A DNA stretch of 64,000 nt, from assembly GCF_014489635.1 (NCBI RefSeq), contig NZ_CP060828.1, forward strand, positions 8,358,001-8,422,000, read 5' to 3'. A model generated the notes under the pieces. The model made no database searches. It had not been told where the DNA came from and worked only from the letters and a program-made list of their open reading frames with translations. Source of the DNA: Streptomyces roseirectus (lineage in GTDB: Bacteria; Actinomycetota; Actinomycetes; Streptomycetales; Streptomycetaceae). Shown here piece after piece: positions 31,800 to 39,799 of this stretch. The translations under genes and the position numbers were made by a program. How positions within the stretch are numbered: position 1 is the first letter of the stretch; every line of letters starts with the position of its first letter.

Positions 31800-34688
31800 C
31801 TAGGTCCGACGAGCGTCGGGGGCGCTGGTGAGCAGGGTCCACAGGCCGGGGGCGCGGAACAGGCCGGGAAAGCCGTCGCGCCCGGAGATGGCGAGCTTGC
31901 GGTAGGCGCTGGAGAGGTGAAGTTCGACGGTGCGGCGGGTGATGGTCCGCTTCTGGGAGATACGCCTGTTGGTCAGGCCGCGCATGGCGTCCACCAGGAT
32001 CTCGCGCTCGCGCGGGGTGAGCGAGAGCACTCCGCCCAGCGAGGCGTGCAGAGCCGTGTCGCCGTTGAGGACCAGGATGCGCTGGCCGGCGCGGAGCGCG
32101 AGTTCTCCGGCGCCGCAGCGCTCGGCCAGTTCCACCGCGCGCGTGAGCGCGTCCACCGACTCTCTCCGGCGCCCCTGCCGTGCGTCGAGGTCGGCCAGGT
32201 CCGTGAGGGCCGCGGCGAGGTCCAGCGGAGCGTGGTCCGGCGTCAATACCGTGACGGCCTCGCGCAGCAGCGCCTCGGCGCCGTGGGCGTCGACCCGCGC
32301 CGCGGCGCGCAGGGCACGGCCCAGTTCGAAGGCGGAGCCACTGGCACGGGCGAACCGGAGCTGCTGCTCGGCCAGGGTACGGGCCTCGACGACGGCACCG
32401 ATCTGGTCGAGGAGTTCGACGCCGTGCGCGCGCCACAGGCTCGTTCCGGTGCGGCGCAGGCCGTCCGCGCGAGCACGGCGCCGCAGTTCCCCGAGGTCGC
32501 GTGCGGCGTCCGGCAGCGCGCCGAGTCCTACGGCGCACCGGGCGCGGGCCAGCAGCAGATCCTGATGCCGGTGCCCCGCGGGCAGGCGGCCGAGCCAGCC
32601 GCCGTCGCGCAGCAGGTTCTGAGCCTTGTCGAGTTCTCCCCGGCCGACCAGGACGTTGGCGAGCATGCCCGCCGTGTCGGCGCGCAGGGCGGGAGCGCCG
32701 TCCGGGCCGTCGAGGACGGTGAGGGCCGCGGTGAGTGATCGGCAGGCGGCGTCGAGGTCGCCCTGGACGCACGCTATCTGCCCGGCGACGTACAGCAGTT
32801 CCGCCCGCCCGCCGTAGGGCGCGGCGGCGGACGCCTCCGCCGGGGTGCCCGCGATCCGGTTCAGGTGGGAGGCGGCCTCGGCGGGGTGGCCGCTGTCGGT
32901 GAGCACGGTCAGCGCGGCGGTGAACGCCGTCGGACACACGTCGGACCAGCGGCCGCCGCGGGCGAGAGCGGCGCGGGCGCGGTCGACCGAGTGACGCGGG
33001 CTGTCGTCGACGAGGTACTCGTAGTAGGCGGCGACGGCCTCCACGACGGTCTGCAAGGGTCCGCCGCCATGCGGGTCGGCAGGAGCGTCGCTCGCGCGGC
33101 GACGCGCCAGGCCGGCGTCGGGCCGCAGATGCGCGGGCAGGCCGCGCAAGAGGTGCGACGCCTCGGCCGGTGGCACCTTGTCGAGCCGGAGGGCCAGCCG
33201 GTGCACCCGGGGCCAGTCCTCGAACACGGTGTGGTGCAGCGCCGAGGCGACCGCGTCGAGGACGGCGGTGCCGGTGGTGGCGGCGCCGGGCGCCGAGAGC
33301 ACGCGCCCGAGACGGGCAAGCAGGGCGCTGCGGGTCGCATCCTCCCTGGCGCAGCTGAGCAGAGCGGCCAGAGCGTGCGGGCCGCCGTCGGCATCGTGGT
33401 TCATGCGGAGGTCGGCGAGCGCGAGGATGGCCCGGTGCCGCTCGTCGCCGGCGGCGCTGCCCGCGACGATCTCCAGGTAGCGGCGGGCGGTGCCGTCGTG
33501 GCCCGCCTGCCGCGCGGCGCCGGCCGCGCGCAGCATCACGTCGGCCGACCAGTTCTCGTGGTGGGGCACGGTGGAGGCGCTGAGGTGATCGGCCACCTGT
33601 TGCGCGGGCGCGTGACGCTCGTGCAGATAAGCGGCGGCGGAGAGACTGACGGCGTTGCGGGCCAGTCGTGTCATGGAGCCGAGCAAGGCGTGCGCGACCA
33701 GGGGATGCCGCAGCGCCGGCTCGTCGCCGTCCGTGATCAACCCGGCGCGTGCCAGCACGTCGAGCCCTTCCAGGGTCTCCACCAGGCCGAGCCCGCTGAG
33801 GTGCGCGATCAGAGCGGGATCGGCGCCACCGGAGTTCCCGGCCACCGCGACGGTCTCGGCGAGGCGCACCGCGTGCGTGTGCTGCCGTGCGGCCCGTCCG
33901 ACGAACAGGTCGCCGGCGGCCGGGAGGACCACGGAGTCCAGCTCGTCGGGGCCAGGCCGGGGGGACGCGTCGCGCAGATGAGCCGCGAGCGCGGCCAGCA
34001 GATAGGGGTTTCCCGCGGTCAGCCGATGGCACGCGGCGGTGAGACGGCTGCCGGGGCGCCCGGCGAGAAGCGGCCGAAGCAGCTCACCGGTCTCCCGGGG
34101 CGTCAGCCCCTCCAGCGTCAGCCGCCGCGCGCCCAGCGTCAGCTCCCGGTACGTGTCAGGGGCCGACGGCGCTTCTCCCGCCCGCTCGGTGAGCAGCACG
34201 AGCAGCGGCAGCCGCACGGACTCCGCCATGACGCGCAGCACCCGCTGAAGGCGGACGGCACCGGCGCAGTTGGCGTCGTCCACCATGAGGACCGCCGGCT
34301 CCCTGCCGCGCAGCGCCGCCACCAGGGCACCCTTCGGCCCGACCGGGACGGGTGCGTGCGGGTCCCCGGCGACGCCGATCAGGCTCGTCCCCCTGCCGGT
34401 GAGCGAGGACCCGGCCACCAGGGCCGGTGAGTGGAAACAGCCGGCCGGCACACGGGGTCCGCGCTCGGCCCGCGTCTGGTCGGCCGACTCCATCACGGGG
34501 ACACCGCGGGCCCGGCATCCGCTGAGGAAAGCGCCCAGCAGCGCGGTGCGTCCGATGCCGGTCTCCCCTGAGACCACACACCGCACCATGCCTTCCTCGA
34601 CGGTGTCGTCAAGGGCCCGGTACAGCGCCTGAAGCACGTCATGACGGCCGACGAACGCCTTTTTCCCGGTGATGACCGTTCGAATCAT
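31800..34688 (-). CDS. LAL-type LuxR transcriptional regulator
   Basis: This 962-residue regulator has an N-terminal AAA+/NB-ARC-like ATPase, a long helical TPR-like middle and a C-terminal LuxR helix-turn-helix (LSLTPREREILVDAMRGLTN, then RTVELHLSSAYRKL, about residues 890-940). Large LAL proteins are typical pathway-specific activators of Streptomyces gene clusters. The Walker A reads SGETGIGRTALL (residues 40-51), with Arg47 in place of the usual Lys; Walker B is AVLMVDD. Loss of the Lys may weaken ATP hydrolysis. The start at 34688 overlaps the upstream methyltransferase gene by 4 nt. Confidence 0.9.
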   Translation of the reverse strand: MIRTVITGKKAFVGRHDVLQALYRALDDTVEEGMVRCVVSGETGIGRTALLGAFLSGCRARGVPVMESADQTRAERGPRVPAGCFHSPALVAGSSLTGRGTSLIGVAGDPHAPVPVGPKGALVAALRGREPAVLMVDDANCAGAVRLQRVLRVMAESVRLPLLVLLTERAGEAPSAPDTYRELTLGARRLTLEGLTPRETGELLRPLLAGRPGSRLTAACHRLTAGNPYLLAALAAHLRDASPRPGPDELDSVVLPAAGDLFVGRAARQHTHAVRLAETVAVAGNSGGADPALIAHLSGLGLVETLEGLDVLARAGLITDGDEPALRHPLVAHALLGSMTRLARNAVSLSAAAYLHERHAPAQQVADHLSASTVPHHENWSADVMLRAAGAARQAGHDGTARRYLEIVAGSAAGDERHRAILALADLRMNHDADGGPHALAALLSCAREDATRSALLARLGRVLSAPGAATTGTAVLDAVASALHHTVFEDWPRVHRLALRLDKVPPAEASHLLRGLPAHLRPDAGLARRRASDAPADPHGGGPLQTVVEAVAAYYEYLVDDSPRHSVDRARAALARGGRWSDVCPTAFTAALTVLTDSGHPAEAASHLNRIAGTPAEASAAAPYGGRAELLYVAGQIACVQGDLDAACRSLTAALTVLDGPDGAPALRADTAGMLANVLVGRGELDKAQNLLRDGGWLGRLPAGHRHQDLLLARARCAVGLGALPDAARDLGELRRRARADGLRRTGTSLWRAHGVELLDQIGAVVEARTLAEQQLRFARASGSAFELGRALRAAARVDAHGAEALLREAVTVLTPDHAPLDLAAALTDLADLDARQGRRRESVDALTRAVELAERCGAGELALRAGQRILVLNGDTALHASLGGVLSLTPREREILVDAMRGLTNRRISQKRTITRRTVELHLSSAYRKLAISGRDGFPGLFRAPGLWTLLTSAPDARRT

Positions 34689-35563
34689 ACGGCCACCAGG
34701 ACAATGCCCTGGTCTCCTATGGCGTAGGGCCGGAGAGCGAAGTGCCGGTGAAGTGCCGGCCGCAGCGCCTCCCGCATTTCGGCCGCGCGCGGATGACCCT
34801 CGTACCAGAAATCCGTCAAGAGGGCGGCAGCGGCGGTAATGCGCTCCTCCAGGTCGGGCTCGGAGAAGTGCAGCGCGGCTTCGGTGCGGTGCAGCGAAAT
34901 GTCGGTGAAGCCGAGTCCGCTCAGCGTGCGGACGGCGTCGGCGAGCAGATGGCCCTGATGGTCGTGCGGCTCCCCGGCGAGCGGGACGCACACCTCGTTG
35001 AGGAGACTGACGAGCTCGTTGTCCGGGGCCCCGCCGATCAGCACGACACGGCCGCCGGGCGCGCTCCGGTCACAGACCCGGGCCATCTCCCTGACCGCGC
35101 GGTCGGGATCCTCCGCGTAGGGCAGCACCCAGCAGGCCAGCACCGCGTCGAAGGACGCGTCCGGGAAGGGCAGGGCCTCGGCGTGCCCGGGTAAGACCTC
35201 GATCCCGCCGGTGCGCGGCACGTCCGGGGCCTGAGCGGAGCCGTCGGGGGCCTGAAGCACCTCGACGCGGCGGGCGTGCGGCTCCACCGTGACGCAGCGC
35301 TCGACCCGGGCCGCGACCGCGCGGGTGAGTTCACCGGTGCCGCCGCCGACGTCCAGCACCCGGCGGCTGGTGGCGACGGCGGCGAGGACCGCGGAGACCT
35401 CCTCGCGGCGTTCCAGACGCTCGACGAAGTTGAGCCACCCGTGGTGGCTGAGCCGGTGCGGACCGCGGTAACGGGAGGGCCTGCGGTCCAGCGGGCCGAA
35501 GAACGGATGGGCGGCAAAGTCCGTTGCCGGGAGAGCGACCGCGGCGGATTTCAGCGTGTCCAC
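34685..35563 (-). CDS. SAM-dependent methyltransferase (class I)
   Basis: This 292-residue enzyme has the SAM-binding motif I RRVLDVGGGTGELTRAVA near residue 70, an acidic motif II (CVTVEPHARRVEVL), and the Methyltransf_11 segment AEALPFPDASFDAVLACWVL. The GTG start at 35563 has GACGAGG close upstream. It precedes and overlaps the LAL regulator gene, so the two are one transcript at the right edge of the deazapurine cluster. Candidate target: the deazapurine base or a sugar. Confidence 0.85.
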   Translation of the reverse strand: MDTLKSAAVALPATDFAAHPFFGPLDRRPSRYRGPHRLSHHGWLNFVERLERREEVSAVLAAVATSRRVLDVGGGTGELTRAVAARVERCVTVEPHARRVEVLQAPDGSAQAPDVPRTGGIEVLPGHAEALPFPDASFDAVLACWVLPYAEDPDRAVREMARVCDRSAPGGRVVLIGGAPDNELVSLLNEVCVPLAGEPHDHQGHLLADAVRTLSGLGFTDISLHRTEAALHFSEPDLEERITAAAALLTDFWYEGHPRAAEMREALRPALHRHFALRPYAIGDQGIVLVAV

Positions 35564-35808
35564 AAGCCTCGTCTTTCTGGAATCGGTCGGTTAAAACCGT
35601 GAGGTAAACCGCACGAGGGCGATCTGGATTTACCTGGAAGAAAGGGGGAGGCCCACCATTAGATGCCGCCGGAATGCCGGAGTCCAGAGGGCCCTTCGAG
35701 ACTTGACTAAAAAGGAGTGAGCGAATTGCTGGACAGATCACGTGTGGGCAGATCAGGGCAGGAGGTGCGAAACGATTATGGCCGGAAACGCTCGCACCCC
35801 CCGCGCCC

Positions 35809-36135
35809 CTACTTCCCCAACGCCCGTGCCAGTTCCGCCTTGTTCATCCCCGACCGCCCCTCGATCCCCCGCTTGCGGGCCTCCTCGTAGAGCTGGTCGC
35901 GGGTCGGGCCCTGGGAGCCCTTGTGCGAGCGTTTGCCGCCGCGCTGGGAGGCCGACTTGGGGTCGCGGACGGATGTACGGCTCGCGGACTTGGACTCGCC
36001 GGACCGCGCGCGCTCCTTGTTGACCGTGCGGGCGGCGATCTCCGAGGCGCGGGAGTCGGACTCGCCGCGCTTCTTGGCGGACTCCTTGACGTGCTCGTAC
36101 TGGCGTTCCCGTTTGGAGTTCGAGCCTCGTGGCAT
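35809..36135 (-). CDS. Small basic protein with SAP/Rho-N-like C-terminal motif
   Basis: This 108-residue protein is very hydrophilic and basic. The N-terminal 70 residues are Ser/Lys/Arg/Glu-rich and probably disordered. The C-terminal 32 residues (PTRDQLYEEARKRGIEGRSG, then MNKAELARALGK) form a helix-extended-helix typical of SAP or Rho N-terminal nucleic-acid-binding motifs. Related Streptomyces proteins are often labelled plasmid stabilization protein, without evidence for that role. Start ATG at 36135 has GGAGG upstream. A 245-nt, less GC-rich gap separates it from the deazapurine cluster. Confidence 0.75.
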   Translation of the reverse strand: MPRGSNSKRERQYEHVKESAKKRGESDSRASEIAARTVNKERARSGESKSASRTSVRDPKSASQRGGKRSHKGSQGPTRDQLYEEARKRGIEGRSGMNKAELARALGK

Positions 36136-36171
36136 GGTGTGCCTCCAGAGTTCGGAGCGGTTCGGAATCGT

Positions 36172-36708
36172 TCAGACCTTCGCGAAGACCTCGGTGAACG
36201 TGTGTGTGAAGTCGGGCAGATCGTCCGGCTTGCGGCTGGTGATCAGCAGGTTGGGCCCGTGGTCGCAGACCTGGACGGGGACGTCGACCCAGCGCCCCCC
36301 GGCGTTGGTGATGTCGGTGCGCAGACTGGGCCAGGACGTGAGGACACGCCCGTCCACGACCCCCGCCTCCACCAGCACCCACGGCGCGTGACAGATCGCC
36401 GCGACCGGCTTCCCGGCGTCGAAGAACGCGCGGACGAACGCGACGGCGTCCGCGTCGAGCCGCAGCGCGTCGGGGTTGGCGACGCCACCCGGCAGGACGA
36501 GCGCTCCGTACTCACCAGGGTCCGCCTCGGCGACCGTCCCGTCCACCGGGAACGTGTCGCCCCGGTCGAGGTGGCGGAACGCCTGGAGCGACCCCGGCGA
36601 GGTGGACAGCAGCGACGGCCGGTCCCCGGTCGCGAGGACCGCCTGCCACGGCTCGGTCAGCTCGATCTGCTCGGTGCCCTCGGGCGCGGCCAGGAAAGCG
36701 ATGTTCAC
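36172..36708 (-). CDS. DJ-1/PfpI-family protein
   Basis: This 178-residue protein has the type-1 glutamine amidotransferase-like fold of PfpI/DJ-1: EYGALVLPGGVANPDALRLD near residue 70, and the nucleophile elbow PVAAICHAPWVLVEAGVVDG with the catalytic Cys-His near residue 105. Relatives act as glyoxalase III/deglycases or stress chaperones. The GTG at 36708 was chosen because GAGGAG lies 9 nt upstream. It has a sigma-B-type promoter shared with the divergent DUF6458 gene. Confidence 0.88.
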   Translation of the reverse strand: MNIAFLAAPEGTEQIELTEPWQAVLATGDRPSLLSTSPGSLQAFRHLDRGDTFPVDGTVAEADPGEYGALVLPGGVANPDALRLDADAVAFVRAFFDAGKPVAAICHAPWVLVEAGVVDGRVLTSWPSLRTDITNAGGRWVDVPVQVCDHGPNLLITSRKPDDLPDFTHTFTEVFAKV

Positions 36709-36724
36709 GTGGATCCACTCCTCG

Positions 36725-36770
36725 GTGTCGGTGGCCGCACGGCGGGTACCCGGGGCTGATCCGGTGATGC
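36725..36770. promoter_or_regulatory. Divergent sigma-B-type promoters sharing a palindromic -10
   Basis: The palindrome GGGTACCC (36744-36751) serves as -10 in both directions. On the plus strand GTGT (36725-36728) is 15 nt before GGGTAC (36744-36749). On the minus strand GCAT (36767-36770) is 15 nt before GGGTAC (36746-36751). It would drive the transketolase operon on one side and the DJ-1-like gene on the other, but not both at once. Confidence 0.6.
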
Positions 36771-36795
36771 GTGCCGGAGGGAAGGAGCACGGCTC

Positions 36796-37020
36796 ATGGG
36801 ACTGGGAGGGTGTCTCGCCCTGATCGCCGTAGGAGCGATCCTCACGTTCGCCACGGACTGGGAGGTGCAGGGAGCCAACCTCGACCTGATCGGGGTGATC
36901 CTCATGGCGGTCGGCCTGATCGGCACGGTCACCTTCGCGAGCATCGCGCGCCGCAGGCGGGTGATCGTCCCGCCGTCCACCCCTGTCGTCGACCAGCGCG
37001 AAACCCGCCCGTACGAGTGA
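36796..37020 (+). CDS. Small membrane protein, DUF6458-like
   Basis: This 74-residue protein has two transmembrane helices (LGGCLALIAVGAILTFATDW and LIGVILMAVGLIGTVTFASI) joined by a conserved-looking VQGANLDLIGV turn, then a basic tail. The ATG at 36796 has GGAAGGAG 9 nt upstream. This type is common in actinobacteria and its function is unknown. It leads an operon with the transketolase gene 8 nt downstream. Confidence 0.8.
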   Translation: MGLGGCLALIAVGAILTFATDWEVQGANLDLIGVILMAVGLIGTVTFASIARRRRVIVPPSTPVVDQRETRPYE

Positions 37021-37028
37021 GGACCACC

Positions 37029-38873
37029 ATGCGGTACGACGAACTGGCCGAGCTGGGACAGCAGTTGAGGGTGGACGCGGTACGCGCCGCGCAGGCGGCC
37101 GGCTCCGGCCACCCGACCTCGTCGATGTCGGCGGCGGACCTCGGCGCGGTCCTGCTGGCCCACCACCTGCGCTACGACTTCGCCCGCCCCGCCCACCCGG
37201 GCAACGACCGGCTGATCCTCTCCAAGGGCCACGCCTCACCCCTGCTGTACGCCCTGTACCGGGCGGCCGGCGTGGTCGACGAGGAGGAACTGCTCACCTT
37301 CCGCCGCCAGGGCAGCCGGCTCGAGGGCCACCCCACGCCCCGGCTGCCCTGGGTGGACGTGGCGACCGGCTCGCTCGGCCAGGGCCTGCCCGTCGGCGTC
37401 GGCATGGCCCTCGCCGGGAAACGGCTCGACCGGCTGCCGTACCGGGTGTGGGTGCTGTGCGGGGACAGCGAACTGGCGGAGGGCTCGGTGTGGGAGGCCG
37501 TTGAGCACGCCGGGCACGAACACCTCGACAACCTCACGATGATCGTCGACGTCAACCGGCTGGGCCAGCGCGGTCCGACCCGCCTCGGCTGGGACCTCGA
37601 CACGTACGCGGCCCGCCTCGCGGCCTTCGGCTGGCACACGGTCACCGTCGACGGCCACGACGTCGCCGCCGTCGACGCCGCCTACCGGGAGGCGACGACG
37701 GCCCGCCGCCGGCCGACGGCGGTGCTGGCCCGCACCCGCAAGGGCCGGGGCGTCGCCGCCGTCGAGGACGCGGAGGGCCGGCACGGCAAGCCGCTGCCCG
37801 ACGCCGAGCGCGCGATCGAGGAACTGGGCGGGGTCCGCTCCGTCCAGGTCGGTGTCGCCCTGCCGGTCGGCAGCCGGCCCGAGGAGACCCCCAAGGCGGC
37901 CCAAGTGGACTGGCCCCGCTACGAGTTGGGGGAGGAGGTCGCCACCCGGGCCGCGTTCGGCGACGCCCTCGCCGCCCTCGGCTCCGAACGCGACGACGTC
38001 GTCGTCCTCGACGGGGAGGTCGGCGACTCGACGAAGGCCGGGGTCTTCCAGGAGGCCCACCCCGACCGGTACTTCGAGTGCTACATCGCCGAACAGCAGC
38101 TCGTCGCCGCCGCCGTGGGGATGCGGGCGCGCGGCCACACCCCGTTCGCCGCGACGTTCGCCGCGTTCCTCACGCGGGCGCACGACTTCGTCCGCATGGC
38201 CGCCGTCAGCGGGCTCGGCGTCCAGCTGTGCGGCTCGCACGCCGGGGTCGCCATCGGGGAGGACGGGCCCTCGCAGATGGGCCTCGAAGACCTCGCGATG
38301 ATGCGCGCCGTCCACGGCTCGACCGTCCTGCACCCCTGCGACGCCCACCAGACGGCGTACCTCGTGAGGACCATGGCGGACCTCCCCGGTATCGGATACC
38401 TGCGTACCTGCCGCGCCCCGATGCCGGTCCTGTACGGGCCCGGCGAGCAGTTCCCGGTCGGCGGCTGCAAGACGCTGCGCTCCGGGCCCGACGACAAGGT
38501 CACCGTGATCGGCGCGGGCACCACCGTCCACGAGGCGCTGCGCGCCGCCGACTCCCTCGCGGTCGCCGGGATCGCCGTCCGTGTCATCGACCTGTACTCC
38601 GTGAAACCCGTCGACGAGGTCGCGCTGCGGACGGCGGCCGAGGAGACCGGCTGCCTGCTCACCGTCGAGGACCACCGGCCCGAGGGCGGGCTCGGCGACG
38701 CCGTGGCCGCCGTCTTCGCCGACGGCCGCCCCCAGCCCAGGCTGGTCCGGCTCGCGGTGCGGACGATGCCCGGTTCGGCGACGCTGAAGGAACAGCTGCG
38801 GACGGCAGGGATCGACGCCGAGGCCATCGCGGCGGCCGTGATGCTGCTGACGGAACGGGCCGTCACGCCGTGA
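37029..38873 (+). CDS. Transketolase
   Basis: This 614-residue ThDP enzyme transfers two-carbon ketol units in the pentose phosphate pathway. The N-terminal domain has AGSGHPTSSMSAADLGAVLL, SKGHASPLLYALYRAAG, TGSLGQGLPVGVGMALAGKR and the ThDP/Mg motif CGDSELAEGSVWEA. The pyrimidine-binding domain contains CYIAEQQLVAAAVGMRARGH. It is slightly shorter than classical transketolases (about 660-700 residues) and resembles the variant form found in stress operons. It is likely a second copy that supplies NADPH-linked carbon flow under stress; its upstream promoter is sigma-B-like. Confidence 0.9.
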   Translation: MRYDELAELGQQLRVDAVRAAQAAGSGHPTSSMSAADLGAVLLAHHLRYDFARPAHPGNDRLILSKGHASPLLYALYRAAGVVDEEELLTFRRQGSRLEGHPTPRLPWVDVATGSLGQGLPVGVGMALAGKRLDRLPYRVWVLCGDSELAEGSVWEAVEHAGHEHLDNLTMIVDVNRLGQRGPTRLGWDLDTYAARLAAFGWHTVTVDGHDVAAVDAAYREATTARRRPTAVLARTRKGRGVAAVEDAEGRHGKPLPDAERAIEELGGVRSVQVGVALPVGSRPEETPKAAQVDWPRYELGEEVATRAAFGDALAALGSERDDVVVLDGEVGDSTKAGVFQEAHPDRYFECYIAEQQLVAAAVGMRARGHTPFAATFAAFLTRAHDFVRMAAVSGLGVQLCGSHAGVAIGEDGPSQMGLEDLAMMRAVHGSTVLHPCDAHQTAYLVRTMADLPGIGYLRTCRAPMPVLYGPGEQFPVGGCKTLRSGPDDKVTVIGAGTTVHEALRAADSLAVAGIAVRVIDLYSVKPVDEVALRTAAEETGCLLTVEDHRPEGGLGDAVAAVFADGRPQPRLVRLAVRTMPGSATLKEQLRTAGIDAEAIAAAVMLLTERAVTP

Positions 38874-38884
38874 AGGAGGCCGGG

Positions 38885-39400
38885 GTGGACAGCGAGACGA
38901 AGGACGTGACGAACGACTGGGGGCGCCGGGAGACCCCGGAGGAGCGGGCCGACCGCCGCTGGAACGACCTGCTCCAGGAGGTGCGGGTCGCCCTCACCGG
39001 CGTCCAGGTCCTCTTCGCGTTCCTGCTGGCGGTCGTCTTCCAGCCCCGGTTCGCGGACGTCTCCGACACCGACCGGGCGTTGTACGTCGTCACGGTCGTT
39101 CTCGCGGCGGGCAGCACCGGCGCGCTGATCGGGCCCGTCGCGCTCCACCGCATCCTCACCGGCCGCCGGGTCAAACCGCAGACCGTGGACTGGGCGGCCC
39201 GGCTCACCGTCATCGGCCTGTTCCTGCTGCTCGGGACGATGACGACGGCGCTGCTGCTCGTCCTGCGCGCGGTCACCGACGACACGCTCGCCGCCTGGCT
39301 GACGGTGCCGGTGGTCGGCTGGCTCGCGGTGTGCTGGCTGCTGCTGCCGCTGTGGGCGCGGGTGAGGACGAACGGAAATGGCAGGCAGGCGAGACCGTGA
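38885..39400 (+). CDS. DUF6328-like membrane protein
   Basis: This 171-residue protein has a charged N-terminus with RETPEERADRRWNDLLQEVR, then four hydrophobic helices (VQVLFAFLLAVVFQPRF, LYVVTVVLAAGSTGALIGPV, LTVIGLFLLLGTMTTALLLV and LTVPVVGWLAVCWLLLPLWA). The GTG at 38885 is chosen for the GAAGGAGG 5 nt before it; a GTG overlapping the transketolase stop is also in frame. Function unknown; the position suggests membrane-stress adaptation. Confidence 0.78.
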   Translation: MDSETKDVTNDWGRRETPEERADRRWNDLLQEVRVALTGVQVLFAFLLAVVFQPRFADVSDTDRALYVVTVVLAAGSTGALIGPVALHRILTGRRVKPQTVDWAARLTVIGLFLLLGTMTTALLLVLRAVTDDTLAAWLTVPVVGWLAVCWLLLPLWARVRTNGNGRQARP

Positions 39401-39455
39401 CCGTCCGTACGCGATCGGCACTGTTCGGCACCATCGGTTAAGGAGGACCGATCCC

Positions 39456-39728
39456 ATGAGGGCCAAGCCCGGAGCACGGTACGTCGAGACCGGCGGGCAC
39501 CATCGGATGGACTGGCAGCGCGACGCCGCCTGCGCGGACACCGACGACCCTGACCTGTTCTTCCCGATCAGCCTCAACGGGCCGGGCGCCCGCCAGGTGG
39601 AACGGGCCCGAGCGGTGTGCCGACGCTGCCCGGTCGCGGTGAGGTGCGCGGAGTGGGCGCGCGAGACGCATCAGCGGTCGGGGGTGTGGGGCGGGGTGTC
39701 GGTAGAACCGGAGAACTACGGGAGGTAG
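39456..39728 (+). CDS. WhiB-family Fe-S regulator
   Basis: This 90-residue protein carries the four WhiB cysteines that bind a [4Fe-4S] cluster: Cys in DAACADTDDPDLFF, then CRRCPVAVRC. The SGVWGG turn follows, and the C-terminus is short. Wbl proteins bind the primary sigma factor and respond to oxygen, NO or redox state. The ATG at 39456 has AAGGAGG upstream. It sits in a stress region next to the large catalase gene (convergent), which would suit a redox-sensing regulator, although its targets are unknown. Confidence 0.92.
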   Translation: MRAKPGARYVETGGHHRMDWQRDAACADTDDPDLFFPISLNGPGARQVERARAVCRRCPVAVRCAEWARETHQRSGVWGGVSVEPENYGR

Positions 39729-39752
39729 CCCCTGAGGGGTACGAGGTGAGAT

Positions 39753-39787
39753 GAGGGGCGGGCCCGTGCAGAACGGGCCCGCCCCTC
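39753..39787. terminator. Bidirectional terminator
   Basis: Perfect 15-bp arms (39753-39767 and 39773-39787; GAGGGGCGGGCCCGT and its complement) with the 5-nt loop GCAGA lie between the convergent whiB-family and catalase genes. Confidence 0.8.
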
Positions 39788-39799
39788 GGTGTGTACGGG

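Noticed and set aside
35726..35890. 54-codon frame on the plus strand (TTG start) with GGAG upstream, antisense to the end of the SAP-like gene
   Set aside because: The start is TTG, the second half overlaps a credible gene on the other strand, and no conserved feature is visible.
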